Notes: generated from the sequence alone by a model not told the origin. A stretch of DNA of 22,786 nucleotides from a virus (IMGVR_UViG_3300029268_001969:1-22786); one strand, 5' to 3'. Shown: positions 1 through 8,303, counted from the stretch's first letter. Program-made: numbers and translations.

Positions 1-2
1 TC

Positions 3-830
3 ACGGGTTTGCTGGGCGGCCGGAGCGCGGATCCCGGGCCGTATTTGTTCGGGCGCACGGATTTCAATGGGGAAATGTTCTCCGCTGAGCACCTGATGAT
101 GGAAGATCCCGCGTCGTCCACCAAGACTGCCGATCGTGTGTTTTTTGGAGAGATGCTCAAGCAACTTGTCGTGAACGACACGCAGAGGCTTCACAGGAAG
201 CGGGAGGATGCGATGGTGGTCTCGCCTTTTTTCCGCACGACGATCAGCATCAATGACGATCCGGATAAAATGCGCGTGCTGCCTTTGCTCACGCCGGACA
301 TGAAGGACAAGGTCCACCTGTTTCTCGTGTCAGGATGCCCCCTGCCTGTGCCTGCAAAGACCCTGGAGGAGCGCGCAGCGTTCCGGGCAAGCATTGCTGC
401 CGAGTTGCCAGCTTACGCGTGGTTTCTGCTCAATGAATTCAAGATCCCCGAAGCAATGCACTCGGCTCGGTTCGGGGTGAAGGAATGGCATCATCCCGCG
501 CTGGCCCTCGAGTTGTTCGATGATACGCCGGCGGCAGAGCTCCTTCAGATCCTCGACGCGGCCACGTTCTTCCCCGATGACGAAAAGTTGTGGGATCACG
601 AAAGTGATTCAAAGTCGAAGGGCGAGTTGTGGGAGGGGACGGCCCTGTCTTTGGAGCGTTTGATACTGGACGACAAGTGCAGCGTGAAAACAGAAGCCAA
701 GAAATTGTGTATGCATAACAAGGTTGATCGCCTCCTTTCTCGCTTGAAAGAGGATCAGCCTGAACGTGTTGCACAACACCGGACAAAGCTTGCCCGCAAC
801 TGGGTTATTTCGCGTCCTTCTTCACTGTAG
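3..830 (+). CDS. Phage primase-helicase, C-terminal part (5' end outside window)
   Basis: The frame is open from the first bases, so the start lies upstream and about 275 C-terminal residues are visible. The pattern resembles the superfamily 3 helicase part of DUF5906 primase-helicase proteins: a hydrophobic-acidic motif (LMMEDPASS) about 30 residues in, a long helix with R and K, then an SINDDP motif suggesting the sensor asparagine, followed by VLPLLTPDMKDK, typical of this family. Such proteins unwind and prime phage DNA in the cytoplasm. The Walker A motif and the primase domain would be upstream. It is the only replication gene visible and is followed by a long gap, so it probably closes the early operon. 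The family assignment is from memory of motif shape; a related plasmid or satellite helicase is possible. Confidence 0.65.
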   Translation, partial: TGLLGGRSADPGPYLFGRTDFNGEMFSAEHLMMEDPASSTKTADRVFFGEMLKQLVVNDTQRLHRKREDAMVVSPFFRTTISINDDPDKMRVLPLLTPDMKDKVHLFLVSGCPLPVPAKTLEERAAFRASIAAELPAYAWFLLNEFKIPEAMHSARFGVKEWHHPALALELFDDTPAAELLQILDAATFFPDDEKLWDHESDSKSKGELWEGTALSLERLILDDKCSVKTEAKKLCMHNKVDRLLSRLKEDQPERVAQHRTKLARNWVISRPSSL

Positions 831-876
831 CAAATCCGTCATTGGTGACAGCAGCATGACTTGTTTTCAAGTTCGT

Positions 877-934
877 GCGTCAACCTTAGATTGCACAGGA
901 TCAATGATTAACGCAAAGCATGACGCGTTGACGC
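877..934. repeat. Inverted repeat GCGTCAAC/GTTGACGC with internal direct repeats
   Basis: Perfect 8-bp arms lie at 877-884 and 927-934, 42 bases apart. The right arm overlaps a TGACGC doublet (921-926, 929-934), so TGACGC or its complement occurs three times in 58 bases. AGCATGAC overlaps the same area at 917-924 and recurs at 853-860. This looks like a protein-binding cluster, but no regulator in the window can be linked to it. Confidence 0.4.
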
Positions 935-992
935 TGCTTTTCTATTGTGCCAGTGCGATGGTGAAAGGTTTTTGATTATTATTCTTGAACAG

Positions 993-1133
993 ATGATTAT
1001 GAAGCATATGCGTCACTTCTATTATATATCCAAGAGGATAAACAAATTAAGGTTGGCGTTTAGGCAGGCTGAGTGCTGCCGCAAGTGTCATTTTATGGCA
1101 GTTATGACAGGGGGGGGTAAGGAATCTTTTTAA
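993..1133 (+). CDS. Possible small basic, cysteine-containing ORF
   Basis: An open frame of 46 codons starts at ATG 993 (a second in-frame ATG is at 999) and ends at TAA 1131-1133. The product would be basic, with a cluster of three cysteines and a histidine near the middle (ECCRKCH). It is more AT-rich than the neighbouring genes and contains the G8 run at 1110-1117, where slippage would shift the frame. There is no clear ribosome binding site and no TTTGACA element. I do not recognise it. It could easily be a chance frame in the control region. Confidence 0.18.
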   Translation: MIMKHMRHFYYISKRINKLRLAFRQAECCRKCHFMAVMTGGGKESF

Positions 1134-1158
1134 TTCCGCCCTCAGTCGAAGGTGTCGC

Positions 1159-1181
1159 GTCGCAACGCAAGGGTTTGCGAC
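1159..1181. repeat. Inverted repeat GTCGCAA-N9-TTGCGAC
   Basis: Two perfect 7-bp arms at 1159-1165 and 1175-1181 are separated by nine bases, shortly before the methyltransferase gene. A T-run (1192-1198) starts ten bases after the hairpin, too far for a standard intrinsic terminator. An operator or a dyad nicking site are alternatives. Confidence 0.35.
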
Positions 1182-1205
1182 AGGATGCCGGTTTTTTTGT
1201 GACAA

Positions 1206-1212
1206 TTTGACA
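1206..1212 (+). promoter_or_regulatory. TTTGACA element before methyltransferase
   Basis: TTTGACA is followed by 16 bases and ATG 1229. A weak 5-bp hairpin, CAGCA (1218-1222) / TGCTG (1230-1234), covers part of the start codon. No Shine-Dalgarno sequence is seen. It belongs to the seven-member set described in the findings. Confidence 0.6.
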
Positions 1213-1228
1213 GCGACCAGCAATTACA

Positions 1229-2605
1229 ATGCTGACCGAAACAGAGAAAGTGGCCGTCCTTCGCGTCGAACGGATGGAACTCGCTGTGCTGAAACCTCAT
1301 CCGCGCAACCCTCGGGTTCATCCCAAGGAGAATTCGCCGGAGTGGGACGCGCTGCGCCGGAGCCTTGATCGCGATTATTTCGACCCATTGGTAGTGAACG
1401 TCCGGAATGGGATGCTGGTTTCCGGGCATCTTCGCCACAAAGTGCTGATCGCTTCCGGGTTCATTGCCGCCGATGTCTCTGTGGTGGACTATGACGAGGC
1501 CACACACGTCGCTAGGATGATCGCGGCGAACCAACTCCTCGGAGAGTGGGAGCAAGAGATCCTGGCCGGGCTGGCCGGGGATATCGCCCGCGCCGGCCTC
1601 GATGCCGGATTCGCGGGCATGACGGAAAAGGAACTGGCCGCGCTGCTCGAAGGTCCGGAAGTCCAAGACGACACAGAGACGGCCACGGAACTTGTCTCCC
1701 AGGCAGAAGAGATCGCAAAGCAATGGCAGGTGAAGAAAGGAGATCTTTATTCCGCCGGCGGGCAGCGCGTGCTTTGTGGCGACTGCACCGATCCGGAGAA
1801 TTGGAGGGTTTTACTCGGGGAAAAATTGGCTGACATGGTGTGGACGGATCCGCCATACAACGTCAACTACGACTCGATCCAACAGCGGCGCCTCGATTTG
1901 AAACGTGGCGAGGGAAAGACTCCTCGGGCAAAACCGGAGGAAATTCTGAACGATGATCTGAGTGAGAAGGATTACGGCAAACTCTTGGCGGCCTGCTTTG
2001 CCGTTGCCTTTCAATTCACGAAGCCCGGCGGATCGATTTATTGCGCACACGCCGACAGCTACGGATTGCTCACACGCCAGTCCCTCGCGGTGGCCGGATT
2101 CTATTTGGCGCAATGCCTGATCTGGGTGAAAAATTCCTTCACACTCGGTCGGCAGGATTACCAGTGGCAGCACGAGCCGGTGCTTTATGGTTGGAAGCCC
2201 GGGGCCGGTCATTATTGGCAGGGCGGCTTTTGCCAGTCCAGCGTCTTGGATGATGAGCCGAATTTGAGCAAGCTCTCGAAAGAAGAGCTTGTCGCGCTCG
2301 TTGGCCAGCTTCGCAACGCGAGAGAAACCACCGTTATCCGGGAGCCTCGAAATACCGGAAATTCCCTGCACCCCACCGTGAAGCCTCTGCCGCTGGTGGC
2401 CCGGCATATTTGGAATTCGAGCAAACGCGGTGACACCGTGATGGAACTATTCGGGGGCAGCGGAACAACGCTTCTCGCTGCGGAACAAACCGGGCGGCTC
2501 GGGGTAGCGACGGAACTCGACCCGAAATTCTGTGCCGTCATTCTGGAACGGCTGACTCGGTCCGGACTTAAGGTGGAGAAAATACGCGATGGAACCCCCG
2601 CATGA
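1229..2605 (+). CDS. ParB-domain DNA methyltransferase (beta class, N6-adenine or N4-cytosine)
   Basis: The 458-residue protein transfers a methyl group to an exocyclic amino group in DNA. Residues 1 to about 125 form a ParB/sulfiredoxin-like domain with the GHLRHKVL motif after a VVNVRNGMLVS strand. The catalytic motif DPPY is at 207-210 and the AdoMet-binding motif FGGSG at 408-412. DPPY coming before FGGSG, with a recognition region between, is the beta-class order. Fusion of a ParB-like domain to such enzymes is common in phages. There is no ParB helix-turn-helix, so this is not a partition ParB. The start at ATG 1229 is supported by TTTGACA 16 bases upstream. The 3' end overlaps the next gene by 17 bases. 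Likely roles are protection from host restriction or marking phage DNA; the target sequence cannot be read from the protein. Confidence 0.88.
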   Translation: MLTETEKVAVLRVERMELAVLKPHPRNPRVHPKENSPEWDALRRSLDRDYFDPLVVNVRNGMLVSGHLRHKVLIASGFIAADVSVVDYDEATHVARMIAANQLLGEWEQEILAGLAGDIARAGLDAGFAGMTEKELAALLEGPEVQDDTETATELVSQAEEIAKQWQVKKGDLYSAGGQRVLCGDCTDPENWRVLLGEKLADMVWTDPPYNVNYDSIQQRRLDLKRGEGKTPRAKPEEILNDDLSEKDYGKLLAACFAVAFQFTKPGGSIYCAHADSYGLLTRQSLAVAGFYLAQCLIWVKNSFTLGRQDYQWQHEPVLYGWKPGAGHYWQGGFCQSSVLDDEPNLSKLSKEELVALVGQLRNARETTVIREPRNTGNSLHPTVKPLPLVARHIWNSSKRGDTVMELFGGSGTTLLAAEQTGRLGVATELDPKFCAVILERLTRSGLKVEKIRDGTPA

Positions 2606-3281
2606 TCTCAAGGACATTCGCCTCGACACGGATATCGAGGCTGCGGCTGCCTTGCTTGATCAGCCGCGGGCTGAGCCTCAGTTTGCGTTGGATAGTAACC
2701 GCTTCCATTTCCACCGGGCGAAGGCAGAGGAAAAGCGAAATCGACGTGGGATCAAGAGCTTGATTCGCCCCGAGAACGCCCGGGCTGTCCTTGATGTGCT
2801 TCCATCCGATCCCTCAGATCGCACGCACTGCCTGCTGCGCGGCGACTTCGTTCTTTGCGATCTCATCCCCGCCATTGTCCGGGCGCGCGGGCATTGCCCC
2901 CATCTCCGAATTGCAACCCTCGGCATGAGCGTCGCCAACGCCGACACGCTCGCGGGTCTTGTTGCCCGCGGCGAGGTGTCCAGGTTGTCCCTGATCGTCA
3001 GCTCTTATTTTCAGCAGGTGGACAAAACTACCGTATTCCAGGCAGTGACAGCCCGGCTCGCCGGCATTGCCACGATCACAATCACCCGCAGTCACGCAAA
3101 AGTGATCTGTCTGCCGACGGCCTCGGGCGACCATTACGTCATTGAGGGAAGCGCAAATCTGCGGAGCTCCGACAACATCGAGCAAATGCTTATCACCAAC
3201 GATCCCGCCACGCACGCATTCCACGCGGCCTGGCTCGACGAACTAACCGGAAGACATGGAAACTCCGCAAGTCTCACCTGA
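2589..3281 (+). CDS. PLD-superfamily-like protein, single HKD-type motif
   Basis: The 230-residue protein has a C-terminal phospholipase D-like signature: H169-A-K171 on a strand, then G187-S-A-N190, then SSDNIEQ. The usual HxK(x)4D aspartate is not at its expected place; the nearest Asp is D181. A single HKD copy suggests a dimeric enzyme, as known for the Nuc and BfiI nucleases. Residues 1-60 are polar. The start at ATG 2589 has an AAGGTGGAG ribosome-binding-like sequence about 10 bases upstream, inside the methyltransferase gene. Overlaps on both sides (17 and 26 bases) suggest tight co-translation with the methyltransferase and the small terminase. It could be a nuclease linked to the methyltransferase, a packaging accessory, or an inactive homologue. 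Confidence 0.6.
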   Translation: MEPPHDLKDIRLDTDIEAAAALLDQPRAEPQFALDSNRFHFHRAKAEEKRNRRGIKSLIRPENARAVLDVLPSDPSDRTHCLLRGDFVLCDLIPAIVRARGHCPHLRIATLGMSVANADTLAGLVARGEVSRLSLIVSSYFQQVDKTTVFQAVTARLAGIATITITRSHAKVICLPTASGDHYVIEGSANLRSSDNIEQMLITNDPATHAFHAAWLDELTGRHGNSASLT

Positions 3282-4293
3282 TCTTGCCGCGAAGGTTCTT
3301 GCCGCTGACACGCGCAATGTGATCAAAGCCGTTGGCGAGGGGGGAGCTTTGCCGGTCGCGCACCGAAAGGTCATGGAGGGTTTGCTGACGCCTGAACTCG
3401 CCTCGCAGCGACGCGCCGTTTCCCTTCTGGGAAAATTCTGTGACGGTCAAGACCTCACCCCCTCGCAGTGGGAAGAGGTCCGGAACACACATCCGAACTT
3501 TGCAAATCAACCCATCCCGCCAAGCGTTGAAGCGTTTCGCGCGGAGACCGAGCCGGATCGGTCGGTCAAGCTGACGAAAACCGACGAATCCCGCTACGAA
3601 AAACTCTACGGCAAAAAATGGCGGCAGATCCGCCGGTGGATTGAGCGCGGCGAGGAACGCGCGGACCCGTGCCCGCTTCATGACCCGTCCAAAATGCCGG
3701 ACTGGTGGTCGCGCAACATGAAGTGGCGCGTGCCCGCAGAAATCGAGATGGCCGCAATCTCGTCCGCAAAGCCTTCTCCCGCGCCGGAGACGGAACCTGA
3801 TCCGGCAGACAATCCACCCCATGCCTCCGCTCCCCCTCGCCCGATGGTTAACCCGATTATTGATCTGGAGAGCATCGATCCCGAGGAAGGCGACCGCCTC
3901 CGTGAACTCAAGCAGATCCAGGCGGCGAAATTTACCCAGCTAAAAAACGCGCTAAAAGGCGGCGAGGATTGCGCGATGCTCGAAAGCAAATACCTCAAGC
4001 TTTCCGAGACGATCGACAAGATCGAGACGCGCGTCACTGAGCGACTGAAAAAACGCGGCCTTTTTATTTTGCGCGAGGCCGTCGAGCGCGATCTCGCTGC
4101 CGCGGCGGAGCTCCTGCGGCAGAGCCGGACATCGATGGTGCGGCGCGTGCAGGAATTGTGCCCGTCGTTAAGCGCGGAGCAGCGAGCCGAAGTGACCGCA
4201 GCGATCGAACGCGCCCGGGTTTCCGAGGAGCGCATGCTTTGCCAACTGGAATCTTTATCAACCAATGACCTCCTCCGCGAGCTTGCCGCCTGA
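3256..4293 (+). CDS. Putative terminase small subunit / DNA-packaging protein
   Basis: The 345-residue protein sits directly before the large terminase and overlaps it by 29 bases, the usual place of a small terminase subunit, which recognises phage DNA and recruits the motor. About residues 112-155 resemble the DNA-binding part of Nu1-like proteins: a YxKLYGKKWRQIRRWIERG helix, then CPLHDPSKMPDWW. A proline-rich linker (about 173-195) joins it to a long charged helical region (about 205-345) that could oligomerise. It is much longer than lambda Nu1 (181 residues). GGAAG lies just before the ATG. The function rests mainly on position and one motif region. Confidence 0.55.
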   Translation: METPQVSPDLAAKVLAADTRNVIKAVGEGGALPVAHRKVMEGLLTPELASQRRAVSLLGKFCDGQDLTPSQWEEVRNTHPNFANQPIPPSVEAFRAETEPDRSVKLTKTDESRYEKLYGKKWRQIRRWIERGEERADPCPLHDPSKMPDWWSRNMKWRVPAEIEMAAISSAKPSPAPETEPDPADNPPHASAPPRPMVNPIIDLESIDPEEGDRLRELKQIQAAKFTQLKNALKGGEDCAMLESKYLKLSETIDKIETRVTERLKKRGLFILREAVERDLAAAAELLRQSRTSMVRRVQELCPSLSAEQRAEVTAAIERARVSEERMLCQLESLSTNDLLRELAA

Positions 4294-6346
4294 GATTCTG
4301 AATCACGACTGGCGGCGCTCGTTGGTGGCCCAAGCCGTGTCCCGCGCCTTCACGCCGCCGCCGGATACAGAGATATGGGAATGGGCGGATGAGGTTGTCT
4401 TGCTTCAGAACGAGGACGCGGCCGAGCCCGGGGAATACCGCAGCAGCAAAACCCCATGGACGCGCCGCCTTCAGGTTATCATCCGCCACACGAAAATGTG
4501 GGTATGGGATTGGACCCTGTCCCGATACGTCCAGGTCAACGTCACGGAATTCAACGTCCAGAAATCCAGCCAGAGTGGATATAGCGAGGCGGCTTTGAAT
4601 GGCATTCGTTGGTTCGTGAGTTACCGCCCGCGCAATACGATCTACGCAATCGATTCGGCGGAAGAGGCAAAAAAAATCGCGCGGCGGCTGCTCAGAAGCT
4701 TCAAATTTCTCGACCAGTCCATCTTCACCGGAGATCCCGACGACATCAAAACCCTCGAGTTCCAACTCCGGGGCATGGAGCTCCTTTTCTACGGATCCTT
4801 TTCGAGCGGAAAGTTTGCGAACAAGCAGGCTCCGTTCACGGTCTCCGATGAAGTTGAGGAGCACGGGAAGTTCATTCTGGGCGATCTGGCATCCCGGAAA
4901 AAGACGAGCACCGGCGGGCTGCAAATCAATCTCTCCAAGCCGAAGCTCAAAGGCGGACCGATCAACAAGGCGTTCCTGCGCGGCAACCAGGAGGAATTCT
5001 TCGTCCCCTGCCCGCACTGCGGTCACAACCAGTTTCTGACATTTTTTCCGGAGGAACGCGACGTGCCGTTTCACGACTTCAACGATCTGATCGAGGTTGC
5101 CCCGGGCGAGTTCATGCCCCGCCCGCTCCCGCTTGGCGAGACGCGGAAGATGCGCACCGGTCGGTTTGTTTTCGACCACTGCAAAAACCTTCTTGGGAAA
5201 TGGGACCGCCTCCGCGTCCAGAACGAAACGTATTACGAGTGCGCCGCCTGCCAGGGGAAAATCGAAGAGCACCACAAACGGTGGATGTTGGATCGCGGCA
5301 GATGGCTCCCACTGGAAGTATCGAGTTCCCCGGGCATCGTCTCCCAGCATATCTCGGATTTCTATTCGGAGGATGAGCTCTCCAGCTTCGGAAAAATCGC
5401 TGACGAATACATCGAGGCCAAGCACGAGAGCCACGAACGCCTACAGTCGTTTTTCAACCACCGCTGTGGCAAGGCGTGGGCGGAGGAAGCCAATGCCACT
5501 CAGGAATCGGACATCCTCGCGAACGTTGCCGGTCGCTCGGTCTGGTTTGTGGACTCGCCAAATTCCGAAGGCCAGATCGTGCGGAACATTTTCCATGACG
5601 AGCCGAGCGCGGACCGTCTCGCGGCCGCAAATGCGGAGCGCGGAGTGGACACCCCGCCCATCTACTCGGCCTGCCAGCCATATACGCGCGGGACGATCCC
5701 ATTCGATCCCTACCGCGTGCGGGCGGACTCTCCCCCTATCCTCATTCTTGGCAGCGACGTCGGCGGCAACTACGCCCGATGGGCGGTCATCGCCATCCAT
5801 AAAAATCTCAGCGACGCGGCTGTCATCGACTGGGGCGAGGAACTGGATCCCGATTCCGTGCGCGAGCTTGCCGCGAACAAAACCTGGCCGATCCGCCTGA
5901 CCGGAGAGAAATGCCGGGTGGCCAGTGGCTGGATGGATGCCCGCTGGCGTCCGGGCGATGTTTACAAAGCCTGCCTGGCGAGCCGGGGAATCATCATCCC
6001 GACGAAAGGTCTTGGCGGCGCGGCGGCGGTCACCGTGAAGCTGTGGAGCTACGTCCACGTTACGAGCTACCACACGAGGTTTCGCGAGCTTCACTACAAT
6101 GACCAGCGGGCAAGAGACGCTCTCTATATCGACCGCATCAAGAAAATGCGCCGCCGGCTGTGGTTTCCTTCGGACGTGGAAAATGATGAGACCTTCCTCG
6201 AGGAAATGTGCGCGGAACGCCAGAAGCAGGACCGGCGCGGCAAGTGGATCTGGGATGAAAGTATCTCGGCTCCGAACCACTACGGCGACTGTGTGAAGGA
6301 AGCCATTCTCGGGCTCGACTTCATGACCCGCAATATCCGGTCCTGA
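4265..6346 (+). CDS. Terminase large subunit, GpA family
   Basis: This is the packaging motor ATPase and nuclease that cuts concatemers and pumps DNA into proheads. The 693 residues show a variant Walker A, K100-SSQSGYS-E108, close in form to lambda gpA KSARVGYSK. A Walker B-like SDEVEEH follows, with D195-E196. A zinc-ribbon-like pair of CxxC motifs is at C249/C252 and C326/C329. The nuclease domain begins around LGSDVGGN with D498 and ends with HYGDCVKEA containing D675, as expected for RuvC/RNase H-like terminase nucleases. Length agrees with the family (lambda gpA is 641). The start overlaps the preceding gene, so translation is probably coupled. GpA motors usually cut at cos sites, so cohesive ends are expected. 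Confidence 0.93.
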   Translation: MTSSASLPPEILNHDWRRSLVAQAVSRAFTPPPDTEIWEWADEVVLLQNEDAAEPGEYRSSKTPWTRRLQVIIRHTKMWVWDWTLSRYVQVNVTEFNVQKSSQSGYSEAALNGIRWFVSYRPRNTIYAIDSAEEAKKIARRLLRSFKFLDQSIFTGDPDDIKTLEFQLRGMELLFYGSFSSGKFANKQAPFTVSDEVEEHGKFILGDLASRKKTSTGGLQINLSKPKLKGGPINKAFLRGNQEEFFVPCPHCGHNQFLTFFPEERDVPFHDFNDLIEVAPGEFMPRPLPLGETRKMRTGRFVFDHCKNLLGKWDRLRVQNETYYECAACQGKIEEHHKRWMLDRGRWLPLEVSSSPGIVSQHISDFYSEDELSSFGKIADEYIEAKHESHERLQSFFNHRCGKAWAEEANATQESDILANVAGRSVWFVDSPNSEGQIVRNIFHDEPSADRLAAANAERGVDTPPIYSACQPYTRGTIPFDPYRVRADSPPILILGSDVGGNYARWAVIAIHKNLSDAAVIDWGEELDPDSVRELAANKTWPIRLTGEKCRVASGWMDARWRPGDVYKACLASRGIIIPTKGLGGAAAVTVKLWSYVHVTSYHTRFRELHYNDQRARDALYIDRIKKMRRRLWFPSDVENDETFLEEMCAERQKQDRRGKWIWDESISAPNHYGDCVKEAILGLDFMTRNIRS

Positions 6347-6356
6347 TTTCCCCGCC

Positions 6357-6363
6357 TTTGACA
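6357..6363 (+). promoter_or_regulatory. TTTGACA element before connector gene
   Basis: TTTGACA starts 10 bases after the terminase stop codon and 14 bases separate it from ATG 6378. A bulged stem, CATC (6362-6365) plus GCG (6368-6370) pairing with CGC (6374-6376) plus GATG (6377-6380), can form over the start codon. Confidence 0.6.
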
Positions 6364-6377
6364 TCCGGCGTCCCGCG

Positions 6378-6710
6378 ATGGCTGATGAATCTTTCCTCGA
6401 TGCGCTGGTTTATTACCGCACGATTTTTCCGACACTGGCGTCATTGGGAGCCGGCACGCCGCCAGCCGCATGGATTGCGGCCCTGAACGCAGTTTCCGAG
6501 GAAGCCTTTGATCCGATTACTGGCACGAGCGTGAATCTCGAAGGCGGAAGCGTCACGGGCGTGGTGAATTTTCGGCAGAAATACAAGGTGCGCGCTCTCC
6601 ATGCCCGGCGAGCGGAGCTCGATTCCAATTACCAAAATCCCTATCTGCTGCCCGCTGAGGAACCTCTTCCTCCTCGCCGCCTTGGATTCACAGTGAGGTT
6701 CGGGCCATGA
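6378..6710 (+). CDS. Small head-tail connector candidate (gpW position)
   Basis: The 110-residue protein lies between the large terminase and the portal, where lambda encodes the head-joining protein gpW (68 residues). The sequence does not clearly match gpW. It starts with an acidic, aromatic helix and ends with a basic, proline-containing tail (LPPRRLGFTVRF). Its ATG is preceded by TTTGACA at 14 bases and has no Shine-Dalgarno. Its stop overlaps the portal start in an ATGA, so the two are probably translated together. A head-joining role is inferred from position only. Confidence 0.5.
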   Translation: MADESFLDALVYYRTIFPTLASLGAGTPPAAWIAALNAVSEEAFDPITGTSVNLEGGSVTGVVNFRQKYKVRALHARRAELDSNYQNPYLLPAEEPLPPRRLGFTVRFGP

Positions 6711-8290
6711 TCGTTGATTCCTACGGCAAGCCGATCCGGTCGAAAAGCTCCGGGGGAGGGTTGAGCTGGGCGTTTGAATCAGCGCGCCAGTCCGGCTACC
6801 GCGGGTGGTTTTGGTTTCCATCCTTGGATCCCGGCCAGCAAATCACCGCCATGTCTCGCACGGAGACGGCCCGAAAAATCAACTGGGCCTACAACCACAT
6901 TGGCGCGGTCCGCGCCGTGATTGACGGCCTCGCGCTTGACGAGGTGGATACCGGCATCTGGCCGAAGCCGGCGACGAAAAGCATCGCCTTCAACTCTGCC
7001 GTCAAGCGGGCCTGGCAGCAGCAATGCGGGTTTCACAAGGCGTTCAGTGCGGACGGCGAGAACAATTTCTTTTCCGCGCAATTCATGATCCGCCGCGAGA
7101 TCCGCTTGCGCGGGGATTGCTTCGCGCAAAAGCTCCGCGCGGGCGAAGGTTCCTCCTGTCCGCAGTTGCATTTTCTCCCGGCCTGGCAGTGCGACAATGC
7201 CTATGACACGCCGCTCGATCAGACAAAATGGCGCGACGGTCGGATGGACAATTCCTTTGGACGCGCCCTGCAATGGCGGTTCAACACCGGCGGCGAGACC
7301 AAACGCTGGCTGGACCTCAGCGCGGATGACGTCATTCATTTTCATGATCCGTTCCTGATCGGTCAGAAGCGCGGGATGTCCGCGCTCGCGCCCGTCGCCC
7401 GTCAGCTTTTTTCGATGGATGACTTGGAGCGCACGGAGACGAGTGGCGTTCTCATGCGCGCCCGCATGGCCTATGCCATCGAGCGGACGGACGATGGCGA
7501 CACCTCGCCTTCGTTGCTTCCGGGTGCGAGTTCAATGGAAGTCATCACACAGGATGACGGAACGAAACTCTTCGTTCAAAAAATCGTTTCGCAGGATGGC
7601 ACGGAGGTGGACGTGGCCGATCTGCCCGCCGGAAAAAAACTCAAAGTGATCGAAAGTTCGAAGTCGAGCGAGACGTCGTCTTGGATGAAGGAATTGCTGG
7701 CCTCGATCGCCTACTGCACGCTTTACCCCCCGGATTATGTTTACAGCCTGGCCGGGCTTTCTCAGGGCACGCTGGTCCGCTTGGCGATGGGCAAGGTCCA
7801 ACGAGTGTTCAACACCGTCCGGGATTTCCAGATCATCGCTCAGGTCATCGAGGAATGGTGGCCGTTCTGGCTCTGGCAGAACATCAAGGCCGGCACGTTC
7901 AACGATGTCCGCGGCGGGATCCCGGACGAATGGTGGCCTTACCATGTCGTGCGCCCGAAGGACATCACGGTTGATGTGGGGCGCGAGGGGCGGCTCTACG
8001 ATGATCGTGTGACCACCGGGAAAATGCCGAACGGCCTGTATGTGGGCATGCTCTACGGGGAGGACAGCGAGGAGTTCGATGAACGCATCATCCGCGAGCG
8101 CGCCCGCCGGATCAAGCAGGTCGCGGAGATCGCGGAGGAGGAAGGCGTTCCCATGACGGTTGACGAAGTTTTCCGCCTGCCCGCCGGCTCCGCCGCGCCG
8201 CTTGCCGCCCCGGAGCCGCCTCCGGATGACAATCCTGATGATGATCCCAAGGCCGATCCCAAGGACTCCACCAATAAAAAATCCCAATAA
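6707..8290 (+). CDS. Portal protein, lambda gpB family
   Basis: The portal forms the dodecameric ring at one capsid vertex through which DNA enters and to which the tail attaches. The 527-residue length is almost that of lambda gpB (533), and the order terminase, small connector, portal, S49 protease is the lambda one. Visible features are the N-terminal RTETARKINWAYNH stretch followed by an AVIDGLALDEVDTGIWPKP strand region, the AQFMIRREIRLRGDCFAQ region, and DVIHFHDP with FLIGQKRGMSALAPV, typical of this portal class. The last 30 residues are a Pro/Asp/Lys-rich tail with repeated DDNPDDDPKADPKD character, probably disordered. Start at ATG 6707 by ATGA overlap with the connector; a GAGG is about 9 bases upstream. 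Confidence 0.9.
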   Translation: MIVDSYGKPIRSKSSGGGLSWAFESARQSGYRGWFWFPSLDPGQQITAMSRTETARKINWAYNHIGAVRAVIDGLALDEVDTGIWPKPATKSIAFNSAVKRAWQQQCGFHKAFSADGENNFFSAQFMIRREIRLRGDCFAQKLRAGEGSSCPQLHFLPAWQCDNAYDTPLDQTKWRDGRMDNSFGRALQWRFNTGGETKRWLDLSADDVIHFHDPFLIGQKRGMSALAPVARQLFSMDDLERTETSGVLMRARMAYAIERTDDGDTSPSLLPGASSMEVITQDDGTKLFVQKIVSQDGTEVDVADLPAGKKLKVIESSKSSETSSWMKELLASIAYCTLYPPDYVYSLAGLSQGTLVRLAMGKVQRVFNTVRDFQIIAQVIEEWWPFWLWQNIKAGTFNDVRGGIPDEWWPYHVVRPKDITVDVGREGRLYDDRVTTGKMPNGLYVGMLYGEDSEEFDERIIRERARRIKQVAEIAEEEGVPMTVDEVFRLPAGSAAPLAAPEPPPDDNPDDDPKADPKDSTNKKSQ

Positions 8291-8303
8291 ACACGTGTTT
8301 ATT
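8286..8303. repeat. 18-bp perfect palindrome centred on CACGTG over the portal stop codon
   Basis: AATAAACACGTGTTTATT is perfectly symmetric and includes the TAA stop (8288-8290) of the portal gene. As RNA it folds into a 7-bp stem with an ACGU tetraloop. It does not match parS outside the CACGTG core. There is no U-run after it, so intrinsic termination is unlikely. It may be an mRNA-processing or stability hairpin, or a protein site. Confidence 0.55.

Larger units (their letters stand above)
831..1228 (+). promoter_or_regulatory. Long intergenic control region with dyads, AT-rich patch and G8 run
   Basis: This 398-base gap separates replication from packaging genes. It holds an 8-bp inverted repeat GCGTCAAC (877-884) / GTTGACGC (927-934), an 8-bp direct repeat AGCATGAC (853-860, 917-924), two copies of TGACGC two bases apart (921-926, 929-934), an AT-rich patch (about 965-1055), a G8 run (1110-1117), and a 7-bp inverted repeat GTCGCAA/TTGCGAC (1159-1165, 1175-1181). 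Possible -10-like boxes are TATTAT at 1020-1025 and GATTAT at 995-1000, both with poor -35 partners. In lambda the cos site lies before the terminase genes, so a cos or late-promoter role is possible. That role is inference only. Confidence 0.4.

Noticed and set aside
1159-1200. Intrinsic terminator from the 7-bp inverted repeat and the T-run
   Set aside because: The T-run begins ten bases after the hairpin, and no gene ends just before it.
1206-1231. TTTGACA plus TACAAT as a sigma-70 promoter of the methyltransferase
   Set aside because: TACAAT (1225-1230) lies only 12 bases after TTGACA, too close for a normal spacer, and overlaps the start codon. The other TTTGACA copies have no -10 box at all.
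1229-1600. Methyltransferase ParB-like domain as the partner of the parS-like site
   Set aside because: It lacks the helix-turn-helix and dimer parts that read parS; only the ParB/sulfiredoxin fold is present.
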